DNA of 24,254 nucleotides from Methanobacterium sp. PtaU1.Bin097 (GTDB lineage: Archaea > Methanobacteriota > Methanobacteria > Methanobacteriales > Methanobacteriaceae): the NCBI GenBank assembly GCA_002067325.1, contig MVQY01000049.1, forward strand, positions 1 to 24,254. Direction: 5' to 3'. The translations under genes and the position numbers were made by a program. Positions 14,700-23,201 of this stretch are shown in pieces (within the stretch, counting starts at the first letter, position 1; each line of letters begins with the position of its first letter). The notes under the pieces were generated by a model that did not search any database, was not told where the DNA came from, and was given only the letters and a program-made list of their open reading frames with translations.

Positions 14700-15977
14700 A
14701 TGGATTCAGATTTAAAGATAAAGCTGGATAAAATTACCAGTGAACTGACCAAAACAGATGGAGTGGATGGAAGCCTCATCGTTGATGTCAATGGAGAAGT
14801 ACTATCCCATCACCTGCTACAGGGTCTGGATATCGAACTTTTCGGACCCATGTCCAACGTGATAACCGGCTCATCCAAGAGACTCATCGACGTTTCAAAT
14901 CACGGAGAAATCGAAAGAGTCCTGGTAGAATCAGAGAAAGGCAAAGCACTATTTTTACACCTGGGAAACGTTCGCTTCATCGTTTTGATGGAGAACAAGG
15001 CTAATGTGGGGATGGTCATGATCTCCTCCAAACGAGCTGCCCAGGAAATCATAGAACTCACCAAGGACCTAACCATGGTAAAAATGGAAGAGGTAGTAGA
15101 AGAGGAAGCCAGTGAACCGGAGCCTGTTGAAGAAGTTGTTGAAGTAGAATCTGTAGAAGAAGTAACCGAATCAATACCAGAACCAGTTAAAGAAGAATTA
15201 GCTGAAGTAGAACCTGTTGAATCCCCAACAGAAGAAACCGTTGAACCCATCGAAGAAATTAAAACACCAACAACAGAAACAGTCCCTGAAGAAGGAGTAA
15301 CTGCACCAATAGCTGAAGAAGTAACCACTGAACCTGTACCAGAAGAATCAGGAATAGCTCCAGAAGAACAACCATTCAAAGAGATTTCTGCGGATGAATC
15401 AGAAATATCAGTTGAAGAACCAGAAGTAACTGCTGAAGAAGCAGAAATAACCACTGAAGAACCTGAAGAACCAAAAGTAAGCATACCCGTTATAAAACCG
15501 CCTATTGCCTTCCCTAAACTCGTGAAAGTAACTGAAATTCCAGAAGATGAAGAAGCACGTGTCGATCTTTTACTTAAAATATACGAATCCATATTCCTGG
15601 CCATGTACATCGGTGCCAGTAAGATAATGGGAGTAGCACCCGCCCGAGGATTAACCCGCAAATTCCTACCTGTGGAGGACTGTAAGATACTCCTGGACGG
15701 TGTAGATGTTAAAAACAATTCAGCCATCGACTTCGTCAAGATCAGGGAAAATGCAGAGAAAATACCCCTCTCTGACCGGGAGCAGATATTCAAAGAAAGC
15801 TTTGGTAAAATAGTGACCATCATAACAGAAAATTACGGGAAAGTTATGGGATACTCCGCATTTAGAGCCATGATCAGACCCGAATTCAAGATCATAAACG
15901 AATCATACGGTCCCCTGCTTGATGACCTGGGTGTTAAAGAACAACTCCACCCGGAACTTCTAGATTTCTTCAATTAG
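14700..15977 (+). CDS. Roadblock/LC7 protein with Glu/Pro/Val-rich linker and unknown C-terminal domain
   Basis: Protein of 425 residues in three parts. Residues 8-125 are a Roadblock/LC7 domain (GVDGSLIVDVNGEVLS, GKALFLHLGNVRFIVLM, NVGMVMISSKRAAQEI). Residues 129-260 are an acidic low-complexity linker rich in Glu, Pro, Val and Thr. Residues 270-425 are a compact, mostly helical domain (LLLKIYESIFLAMYIGASK, then GYSAFRAMIRPEF) that I do not recognise. Its layout of sensor-like domain, Pro-Glu linker and helical end mirrors the DUF2226 protein at 1485-2741. It has its own promoter and lies upstream of rfcS, which has a separate ribosome site 193 bases away. A scaffold or GTPase-regulating role is a guess. 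Confidence 0.8.
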   Translation: MDSDLKIKLDKITSELTKTDGVDGSLIVDVNGEVLSHHLLQGLDIELFGPMSNVITGSSKRLIDVSNHGEIERVLVESEKGKALFLHLGNVRFIVLMENKANVGMVMISSKRAAQEIIELTKDLTMVKMEEVVEEEASEPEPVEEVVEVESVEEVTESIPEPVKEELAEVEPVESPTEETVEPIEEIKTPTTETVPEEGVTAPIAEEVTTEPVPEESGIAPEEQPFKEISADESEISVEEPEVTAEEAEITTEEPEEPKVSIPVIKPPIAFPKLVKVTEIPEDEEARVDLLLKIYESIFLAMYIGASKIMGVAPARGLTRKFLPVEDCKILLDGVDVKNNSAIDFVKIRENAEKIPLSDREQIFKESFGKIVTIITENYGKVMGYSAFRAMIRPEFKIINESYGPLLDDLGVKEQLHPELLDFFN

Positions 15978-16170
15978 ATTTTCCAATATAATACTCCCAA
16001 TATAATATTATTTATAACACAATTTTTTTACAAACTTTTTTCAGATAGATTTTATCTATTAATAAAAACAGAAACTTGAGTGTAAAGGATGTGCTTTTTA
16101 GGGACATTCCAAATAAACCAATAGAGGATGTTAAATTAAATTCTTATTAACTGGATAATGGTGATTATAA

Positions 16171-17136
16171 ATGCAAGGACCATGGGTTGAGAAATACCGG
16201 CCACAAACCTTAGACGAGGTGGTTGGCCAGGATCATATAATTCCAAGACTTAAAAGATACGTTGAAGAAGGCAACATGCCTAACCTCATGTTCACCGGCC
16301 CAGCCGGGGTGGGTAAAACCACCACTGCCCTGGCACTGGCCAAAGAAATGCTGGGAGAGTACTGGAGACAGAACTTCTTAGAACTGAATGCCTCTGATGC
16401 CAGGGGTATCGACACCGTCCGGAACGATATCAAAAACTTCAGCCGGCTCAAGTCTGTGGGGGCGCCTTTTCGTATTATATTCTTGGACGAGGTGGACAAC
16501 ATGACCAAGGACGCCCAGCACGCTCTGCGTAGGGAGATGGAGATGTATACCAAGACCTCATCGTTCATACTCAGTTGTAACTACTCCTCCAAGATAATAG
16601 ACCCCATCCAGTCCCGGTGCGCCATCTTCCGCTTCACACCCATCAAGGGATCACAGATAATTAAAAGGTTAAAAATTATTGCCGAGGCAGAAAATGTCAC
16701 CGCCACAGCCGGGGCCCTGGAGAGCATAGTATACTTCGCAGAGGGCGATATGAGGAGGGCTGTGAATATATTACAGGCCTCATCCACCATAGATAATCAG
16801 ATCACCGAGGAAAGTGTCCATGAAGTAATCAGCAAGGCCAAACCCCAGGACGTGCGTAAGATAATAAACAGCGCCCTGGACGGGAAGTTCATGGAAGCCC
16901 GGGACCTCCTCCGGGAAGTGATGGTGGTCCAGGGCACCAGCGGCGAGGACATGATCACCCAGATATACCGGGAAGTATCTAAGATGGCCATGGAAGGCCT
17001 CCTGGACCAGGAGACCTACATAGATCTAATTGAAAATATCGGTAAATTCGATTACCGTATCCGGGAAGGATCCAATCCACGGATACAGCTCGAAGCTCTT
17101 TTAACTAAATTTTTACTCAAGGGTAAGGAATCTTAG
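16171..17136 (+). CDS. rfcS: Replication factor C small subunit
   Basis: Clamp-loader small subunit of 321 residues. The P-loop GPAGVGKTT is at 43-51, Walker B LDEVD at 105-109, and the arginine-finger SRC motif at 148-150. The opening VEKYRPQTLDEVVGQ is typical of archaeal and eukaryotic RFC. Four RfcS subunits join one RfcL to load PCNA on DNA. The ATG at 16171 has GGTGAT (16160-16165) upstream. rfcL starts 63 bases after its stop on the same strand. The length is normal and no intein interrupts it. Confidence 0.97.
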   Translation: MQGPWVEKYRPQTLDEVVGQDHIIPRLKRYVEEGNMPNLMFTGPAGVGKTTTALALAKEMLGEYWRQNFLELNASDARGIDTVRNDIKNFSRLKSVGAPFRIIFLDEVDNMTKDAQHALRREMEMYTKTSSFILSCNYSSKIIDPIQSRCAIFRFTPIKGSQIIKRLKIIAEAENVTATAGALESIVYFAEGDMRRAVNILQASSTIDNQITEESVHEVISKAKPQDVRKIINSALDGKFMEARDLLREVMVVQGTSGEDMITQIYREVSKMAMEGLLDQETYIDLIENIGKFDYRIREGSNPRIQLEALLTKFLLKGKES

Positions 17137-17199
17137 GAAAAATTAAGAAGTGAAAAGATTCTTAGAAAATTAAAAATAACCTAATAATGGTCATATCAA

Positions 17200-18705
17200 A
17201 TGTTGTGGACAGAAAAATACAACCCCAAAAATTTTGATGAAGTACTGGGCAACGCCAAGGCCAAAGATGAGATAGAAGATTGGATTAACGCCTGGATACT
17301 CGGCGAACATCCTAAACCATTATTACTGGTAGGACCGCCAGGTACCGGGAAAACCACCTTGGCTCATCTCGCGGCGCAGGAATTTGCCGATTCCATTGAA
17401 CTCAACGCCAGTGATAAAAGATCCTATGATATCCTTCTCCGGACCATAGGCGAAGCATCGGCCACTGGTTCTCTCTTCAATCAGGGTTTGAAGCTCATAA
17501 TACTGGACGAAGTGGACGGAATCCATGGGACCGATGACCGCGGCGGTGTAAGGGCTATATCCAAGATAATAAAGGAAGGACACCATCCACTCATCATGAT
17601 GGCCAACGACCCCTACAGTAAGAGGATTAAAAGCCTTAAAACCAAGTGTCAGGTCATAAACATCAAGAAGGTGCATACCAACAGTATCGTGGCCCTCCTG
17701 AAACGGATCTGTATTAAGGAGGGTGTTGATTTTGAGGAGCATGTTTTAAGGACCCTGGCCAAACAATCCAAGGGAGACCTGAGATCGGCCATCAACGACC
17801 TGGAGATTATGGCCCGGGGGAAAAAAAGCATCACCTCTGCGGACCTGGAAATGATCTCTAAGAAGGATGATATACACAACATCTTCGACTCAGTCAGGAC
17901 CGTCCTTAAAAGTAAAAACCCCCAGCGTATAAGGGATGCCATGCGCGTGGAAGCTGACCCCGCCTTTATACTAGAACTCATAACCGAGAACGTCCCCCGG
18001 GAATACGAGAAGAAAGATGAAATCGAAGAAGCCTACGAGATGATCTCCCAGGCAGACACCTACCTGGGCCGGGCCTTCCAGACCCGGAACTATGGATACT
18101 GGAAGTACACCTATGATTTAATGAGCTTAGGGGTGGCCCTGTCCAAGGATGAGACCTACCGGAAATTCACCCGCTACGCCAACTCTTCAGTTTACACTTT
18201 ACTTTCAAAAAGCCGTGCCAAAAGAGACCTGAGGGATAGGGTAGCCGATAAGATAGGTGAGAAAACCCACTCCTCCCGTAGGGTGGTGAGGGAGCAGTTC
18301 CCATGCTTAGAGATGATGTTCCAGGACAACGACCTCGCCAGGGAGCTGGCCGACTACTTCAACCTGGATGATGCTGAGGTCAAGCTCTTCCGAAGCAGGA
18401 AGATCCCTAAAAGGAAGAAAGCAAAGCCTAAAAAGTCCTCGCAGAAAGACACTGGAAATAAAGTGGAGAAAAAGGAATCATCTGCAGTTGTCAAAAGGGA
18501 AGGTAAAAAGGAAAAAGAAGTAAAACCTCAAAAGTCTCCCAAGAAGACAAAATCTACTACTAAAAAATCAAAGCCATCTCAAAATAAAGACGTTAAGAAT
18601 TTGGCCAAAGAAAAGGAAGCATCAAACGAGAAGAATTCTACCAAGAAAAAACCTTCAAATCCTGAGGATAAGGAAAAACAGGTTTCCCTGTTCAGTTTTA
18701 AATAA
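17200..18705 (+). CDS. rfcL: Replication factor C large subunit
   Basis: Clamp-loader large subunit of 501 residues. The P-loop GPPGTGKTT is at 45-53 and DEVD at 103-106. The SRC motif of the small subunit is absent here (KTKCQ at the matching place), as expected for the large subunit, which sits at the end of the ring. Residues from about 405 are a Lys-rich, Ser/Pro-containing tail, probably disordered and DNA-contacting. The extreme C-terminus QVSLFSF (494-500) fits the PCNA-interacting PIP box. The ATG at 17200 has GGTCAT upstream. It is co-transcribed with rfcS. Confidence 0.97.
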   Translation: MLWTEKYNPKNFDEVLGNAKAKDEIEDWINAWILGEHPKPLLLVGPPGTGKTTLAHLAAQEFADSIELNASDKRSYDILLRTIGEASATGSLFNQGLKLIILDEVDGIHGTDDRGGVRAISKIIKEGHHPLIMMANDPYSKRIKSLKTKCQVINIKKVHTNSIVALLKRICIKEGVDFEEHVLRTLAKQSKGDLRSAINDLEIMARGKKSITSADLEMISKKDDIHNIFDSVRTVLKSKNPQRIRDAMRVEADPAFILELITENVPREYEKKDEIEEAYEMISQADTYLGRAFQTRNYGYWKYTYDLMSLGVALSKDETYRKFTRYANSSVYTLLSKSRAKRDLRDRVADKIGEKTHSSRRVVREQFPCLEMMFQDNDLARELADYFNLDDAEVKLFRSRKIPKRKKAKPKKSSQKDTGNKVEKKESSAVVKREGKKEKEVKPQKSPKKTKSTTKKSKPSQNKDVKNLAKEKEASNEKNSTKKKPSNPEDKEKQVSLFSFK

Positions 18706-18720
18706 CCCAGCCCCCATATA

Positions 18721-18973
18721 ATATGTGCCTAAATCCAGTAGAACGCACTTTTTTCAATCCCCGTGGTTCTTTTTAAACACCTTGAAGAATATGAATCTTT
18801 CTGAATAGTAGTTCTCGTATTTCGCCTCGTAACTTTCAAATACGCTGGCATCAAACTGGCCAATCCTTTACTGTAATTGATACCCAACTATGGGTTAAAT
18901 TTATCAGGTAGTAGTCATCTTTTTCTGTGCAGTTCACCTGCTGTGTACCGTGCTCTTCAGCATGTATCAATTC
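18721..18973 (-). pseudogene. Possible decayed coding sequence in the rfcL downstream spacer
   Basis: The 436-base spacer has no intact gene, but the minus strand reads like broken protein. From 18973 to 18851 one frame gives 40 residues (ELIHAEEHGTQQVNC, then DDYYLINLTHSW). From 18867 to 18754 another frame gives FDASVFESYEAKYENYY then SERFIFF, and after the TGA at 18754-18756 the same frame continues as KKCVLLDLG. The second part faintly resembles the N-terminus of class I methyltransferases (Tyr-rich helix, then LDLG). A frameshift and a stop would be needed to break it. No start codon or ribosome site is visible. Chance cannot be excluded. Confidence 0.35.
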
Positions 18974-19008
18974 TTAAGTTATCTATACGTATGATCGCTT
19001 AAAGTATC

Positions 19009-19020
19009 CGCATGCATGCG
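19009..19020. repeat. Perfect 12-base palindrome CGCATGCATGCG
   Basis: It lies in the same gene-free spacer and is followed by a related CATGTCATGC. It could be a protein-binding site or a residue of the decayed element. No T tract follows it, so it is not a terminator. Confidence 0.5.
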
Positions 19021-19141
19021 CATGTCATGCAAATAAAATATTAATAAATGTACATAGTGAAAATTAGATCGATGAGTTTTTTTTGGAATTTCTAGTTAAT
19101 GGGAGGGTGGACTAGATTTTCCAAAAATCATCCCTTTTCTA

Positions 19142-19813
19142 TTACTTTTGATTGGAAACAAAAAGAGCAGACTTCAACATATTTTCCCTGACTTCCGGGA
19201 TATATTCTTCTAAAAATTCCAGTAGATCATTGGAAACCTTATCTCTAGGGGGAATATCACATTTAAAATCACGTTCACTGGTCCATATCTCTATCCAGGA
19301 ATCAGGGATGTTTATCAGAGGATAAATCGTCTTTAAATCATTTGGTTTATCCTTTAAAATGGTGGGCTCGATTTCCTCTCCCTGTAGCATCTGTTTGATT
19401 ATATTTTCCACTTCACCATCCAGGGTAAGGGGTGATGCTATTTTATCCACTTCACCGGGCCGGGCCAGTTCCAGATCATCGCTGTAGGTAATCTCGATAC
19501 CATATTTCCTTGTGTAGGGCTCTAATATTATATACAGGGCTGTGTTAGCACAGCTACTATTTTCTTCTATGAATATCTTCTCCTTCGGATGTAATGATTT
19601 GCTCAAAACTCGGGAGGCGCGGACGCACATCTTCTGGAAAACCTTAGACCTTACCACCTTCCAGTTGGAGTGTTTCTCCAAGAATAATTCCTCCTTTTTA
19701 CGGGAAAATCTGGAAAATTTAAGGTTGTTGATGAATATTGAATTATTATAAAGACTTATAAACTGGGTATTAACTCCAATCATTCCCAAGAAGTCCAGGA
19801 TCTCTTGACTCAT
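19142..19813 (-). CDS. Conserved-looking protein of unknown function
   Basis: I do not recognise this 223-residue protein. It is soluble, with no membrane segment or signal peptide, and mixed alpha/beta. The most motif-like stretches are IFIEENSSCANTALYIILEP (79-98), PLTLDGEVENIIKQML (128-143) and INIPDSWIEIW (168-178). Cysteines are C63, C88 and C185, and basic residues cluster at 32-76, which could suit nucleic-acid binding. The ATG at 19813 has GTGA upstream, and codon use resembles that of its neighbours. It is divergent from the permease gene across an 81-base spacer, so they may share a control region. The function is open. Confidence 0.7.
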   Translation of the reverse strand: MSQEILDFLGMIGVNTQFISLYNNSIFINNLKFSRFSRKKEELFLEKHSNWKVVRSKVFQKMCVRASRVLSKSLHPKEKIFIEENSSCANTALYIILEPYTRKYGIEITYSDDLELARPGEVDKIASPLTLDGEVENIIKQMLQGEEIEPTILKDKPNDLKTIYPLINIPDSWIEIWTSERDFKCDIPPRDKVSNDLLEFLEEYIPEVRENMLKSALFVSNQK

Positions 19814-19894
19814 TGTTTTTCACTTATATACTATTATGTACGAGAATATAAATAAAAACATAAAATTTTACTATCCAAAGATGGTGGTGAACAG

Positions 19895-21157
19895 ATTAAG
19901 TCTTTAAAACGGAAGTTAGGGCTTTTTGAGGTTACCGTGTCTGGTATAGGGATTATCCTGGGTGCCGGGATTTATGCCCTTCTGGGAGAGGCTGCTCCCT
20001 TAGCAGGGAATGCTTTGTGGCTTTCATTTATCATATCATCGGTTGTTGCTGCTTTTACTGCGTTAAGCTATGGGGAACTTTCATCCATGTTTCCCAGTGC
20101 CGCTGCAGAGTACGAATACGTTAAAAATGCCATAAGCCAGCGTGTTGCGTTTGTAATCGGCTGGCTCATTATATTAAGTGCTGTCATAAGTTCTTCAGCG
20201 GTGGCCATAGGTTTCGGTAATTACCTGGCTGTGTTAGTTAACATACCCCCTATTGTTTCTGCCATTGGCCTTTTAATAGTGCTTTCGTTACTTCTTTTCA
20301 TCGGTATAAAGGAATCTGCCTGGGTGGCCATCATATTTACATCCATAGAGGCTCTTGGTCTTTTAATCATCTTTGTTATCGGAGTACCCTACTGGGGAAG
20401 TGTTAACTACCTGGAGATGCCTTTGGGAATAGATGGGGTTATGGCCGCTGCGGCTTTGATCTTCTTCGCCTACCTCGGCTTTGAAGAGATCGTTAAATTG
20501 TCTGAGGAGACCAACGAGCCCAACATGAACATTCCCCGGGCCATCATACTGGCCATGATTATCAGCACCGTTCTATACATCCTGGTGTCCTTTAGCTCAG
20601 TCAGCATACTTGGCTGGGAAGTCCTGGCAAATTCACAGGCCCCCTTCTCCCAGATAGCAAATGTTGCCCTTGGAGCAAATGGAGGATTCTTACTTACCAT
20701 AATAGCTCTATTTGCAACCAGTAACACCGTCCTTTTACTGCTTTTAGCCGGTTCTCGGATAGTGTATGGCATGTCCGAATTCCGTTCCCTCCCCAGGATT
20801 CTTGGAAAAGTTCATCCCCGGACAAGGACGCCCTGGGTTTCAATAGTGGTGGTGGGCCTGGCTGCAGTTGTATTTTTATTCGTGGGTAATCTGGGATTCT
20901 TGGCAAGCGCCAACAATTACACCTTATTTTTGAGTTTCATCTTCATCAATGCCTCGGTGCTGATCCTGAGGTACACTTCTCCGGAATTAAAACGGCCGTT
21001 CAGGATACCCTTAAATATAAAAAATATACCTATATTATCAGTTTTTGGGCTTCTCACTTGTATCGTACTTTTAACACAGCTCAATTTGGATGCAATTATC
21101 TTAGGAATAATTTTAACGGTTGTTGGGGTAGTACTGGCTTTTTTAAGTAAGGAATAA
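19895..21157 (+). CDS. APC-family amino acid permease (apparent ATT start)
   Basis: Membrane transporter of 420 residues with about twelve hydrophobic helices. The first holds the APC signature GIGIILGAGIYALLGE, and a conserved FFAYLGFEEIVKLSEET loop follows helix 6. It would import or exchange an amino acid or polyamine; the substrate is unknown. The frame is open upstream of the GTG at 19937 and encodes SLKRKLGLFEVTV, the usual APC N-terminus, but there is no ATG, GTG or TTG between the stop at 19853-19855 and 19937. An ATT at 19895 follows a strong GGTGGTGA site (19883-19890) by four bases, so I place the start there. GTG at 19937 is the alternative and would remove 14 conserved-looking residues. 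Confidence 0.82.
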   Translation: MKSLKRKLGLFEVTVSGIGIILGAGIYALLGEAAPLAGNALWLSFIISSVVAAFTALSYGELSSMFPSAAAEYEYVKNAISQRVAFVIGWLIILSAVISSSAVAIGFGNYLAVLVNIPPIVSAIGLLIVLSLLLFIGIKESAWVAIIFTSIEALGLLIIFVIGVPYWGSVNYLEMPLGIDGVMAAAALIFFAYLGFEEIVKLSEETNEPNMNIPRAIILAMIISTVLYILVSFSSVSILGWEVLANSQAPFSQIANVALGANGGFLLTIIALFATSNTVLLLLLAGSRIVYGMSEFRSLPRILGKVHPRTRTPWVSIVVVGLAAVVFLFVGNLGFLASANNYTLFLSFIFINASVLILRYTSPELKRPFRIPLNIKNIPILSVFGLLTCIVLLTQLNLDAIILGIILTVVGVVLAFLSKE

Positions 21158-21275
21158 GTCACAATTTTTCTACAGTAGAAAAATGCTTCAATAGCAAAAA
21201 TTCAATAGCAAAATTTATTTTTTAGGGGAGAGTAAACTATTATTCAAGGAGATTTATTTTATTCAGGGGATCTTT

Positions 21276-22211
21276 ATGCTTAAAATATTCAGCCGGAAGC
21301 AAGATAATAAGAAGGATGAAAGGGAGTTACTCACCGTTGAATCCCCTGAACCAGTGGACTGCCTCTGTGATTTCACCTTCAACTTCCACTGGCAGCATAA
21401 GGGAGAGAAACTTGATCCTACCTGGAAAATCCCCCACAACGATTTAACCTTCGGAGACCTGGTGGAACACCTAAAAACTGGAGGAGATATACGTATAAAT
21501 GGAGATGCTGGTCATAGGTTGGCCTCCAGTATGGGTGTGGACCTTAAGTACTTCGGTGGAAGTGGAAACGACATCCCGGTTGGTGACATCTACGTGGAGG
21601 GAGATGCTGACACCCGGATGGGGATCAGCATGGCCCGGGGCAATATCTACGTTAAAGGAGTGGTGAAAGAGCCCATGGGTAACCTGGTGGAGGTTAAATC
21701 AGATGTTAAAGGCTACCGGAAGTACAGATCGATTACGGACATCATGCACCAGGGACTCCAGGGAGATAAACTCGTATCATGCGATTTGGTGGGAAGTAAA
21801 CTCGTAATCGATGACGGGACAGTCAAAGACACCGTCGGTGCCAGGTTAGACCGTGAGGTAGAGATAATCTTCCATGGCAAGGTGGATCTAAGCACTGGGA
21901 TACTTATGAGGAAGGGCATCGTCCGGGTGAATGGCCCGGCCGGGAAAAACAGCGGAGCCCTATTAAACGGTGGAACCTTGATAATCAATGGAAACACCGA
22001 TGATTTCACCGCCATAGACATGATCAAGGGCAAAATAATAGTAAACGGTGATGCTGGTAAATTCCTGGCAGCCAACAAGAAAATGGGTGTCATATTCGCT
22101 AAGAAGGGGCGTCCTATCCCACCTGCAGATGAAAAACCAGTATCCACTGGGGATAGAAATTTTCTCCTGGGCTACGGTCTCAATCCACAGGGTTTCAGGA
22201 AGTTTGAATAA
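21276..22211 (+). CDS. FwdC-like GXGXG beta-helix protein
   Basis: Protein of 311 residues built from repeated short strands with Gly turns: IRINGDAGHRLASSMG (72-87), IYVEGDADTRMGISM, IYVKGVVKEPMGNL, VRVNGPAGKNSGALL, LIINGNTDDFTAID and IIVNGDAGKFLA. This GXGXG right-handed helix is found in formylmethanofuran dehydrogenase subunit C and in the C-terminal part of glutamate synthase. Methanobacterial genomes often label such proteins 'tributyrin esterase', which the sequence does not support. Residues 1-60 carry C29 and C31. No other fwd genes are near, so it is probably not the subunit itself. The ATG at 21276 has GGGGATC upstream. Confidence 0.75.
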   Translation: MLKIFSRKQDNKKDERELLTVESPEPVDCLCDFTFNFHWQHKGEKLDPTWKIPHNDLTFGDLVEHLKTGGDIRINGDAGHRLASSMGVDLKYFGGSGNDIPVGDIYVEGDADTRMGISMARGNIYVKGVVKEPMGNLVEVKSDVKGYRKYRSITDIMHQGLQGDKLVSCDLVGSKLVIDDGTVKDTVGARLDREVEIIFHGKVDLSTGILMRKGIVRVNGPAGKNSGALLNGGTLIINGNTDDFTAIDMIKGKIIVNGDAGKFLAANKKMGVIFAKKGRPIPPADEKPVSTGDRNFLLGYGLNPQGFRKFE

Positions 22212-22232
22212 AAGTCAGGGAAGGTAAAATAT

Positions 22233-23099
22233 TTAATTCTTATGGTGACCTTCAAATCCCTTCTCCAAAACGATGACCAGGATAAAACCTATTACTGCCA
22301 CTACTATAACCGGGATAACCGAATCCATACTGGCCACTGTTCTTTCATAGGGTAACCTCAAAGTACCGATCATCAACCCCACAAGAAATGACATGGTAAT
22401 GGATTTATGATGATTTAGCATGTAATCAAGGGCTCTTGAGAAGGATAAAATCCCTATCAATGCCCCAAAACAGAACACAATTATTTCAGTAAACTGCATA
22501 TTGTTTAAAACATTTATCATATATTCATACTGGTTTAAAAGCAGGAGGATAAATGCTCCAGAAATTCCAGGTAGTATCATGGCACATATGGCCACCATCC
22601 CTGAGAAAAATATCACAGGTAAAGTATGGTTGGCCTGGATCGGGTTTAAACCCACGAAGATAATGGCAAATAGAAAACCTATCAGGAGAAATGCTACATT
22701 TTTAACGTTTAAACCACCCACATGTTTGTAGACAAAAAATGCAGATGAAAGTATTAAACCAAAGAAGAATGCATATGTTAACGCGGGATATGTGGCTAAA
22801 AGATATGATATCACCTTGGACATGGTTAAAATAGCTAACCCTATACCTAATAGTAGAGGTATGAATAACTCGAAGTCTATTTCCTTTACAGCGTTCTCTT
22901 TAAATTTTTTAAATTTTCCCTCTACTAGGTACAACAGAAATTTAAAGTCGATACGACTTATGGCATGGATGAGTCTTTCATAGATGCCGGTGATCAATGC
23001 TATTGTTCCACCGGAAACACCAGGGATCACGTCTGCTGTTCCCATGAACAGCCCTCTTAAGAATATTAGAAAAGCTTCCAGGTTTATCTTGATTTTCAT
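22233..23099 (-). CDS. DUF368 family membrane protein (PopT-like polyprenyl-phosphate translocase)
   Basis: Membrane protein of 288 residues with about eight hydrophobic helices. The two DUF368 signature segments are GTADVIPGVSGGT (20-32) and MILPGISGAF (174-183). They look like an internal duplication, suggesting two pseudo-symmetric halves. Bacterial DUF368 proteins were recently shown to return undecaprenyl phosphate across the membrane. In a pseudomurein-walled archaeon the substrate could be the polyprenyl phosphate used for wall or glycoprotein precursors, by analogy. The ATG is 102 bases from the divergent DedA start. It is convergent with the FwdC-like gene. Confidence 0.92.
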   Translation of the reverse strand: MKIKINLEAFLIFLRGLFMGTADVIPGVSGGTIALITGIYERLIHAISRIDFKFLLYLVEGKFKKFKENAVKEIDFELFIPLLLGIGLAILTMSKVISYLLATYPALTYAFFFGLILSSAFFVYKHVGGLNVKNVAFLLIGFLFAIIFVGLNPIQANHTLPVIFFSGMVAICAMILPGISGAFILLLLNQYEYMINVLNNMQFTEIIVFCFGALIGILSFSRALDYMLNHHKSITMSFLVGLMIGTLRLPYERTVASMDSVIPVIVVAVIGFILVIVLEKGFEGHHKN

Positions 23100-23201
23100 T
23101 CGAGCACCATAACATGTTTGAACAAAAGTATTAAGTAAATCAGAAGATAAGATTTTTTTTATCCATAGAATTATAATCCTTTTTTATACTTTTAAATGTA
23201 G

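Noticed and set aside
14900..15823. Long minus-strand open frame over the second Roadblock gene
   Set aside because: It is antisense to a Glu-rich coding repeat, Ser-rich, and lacks any motif; long antisense frames are expected there.
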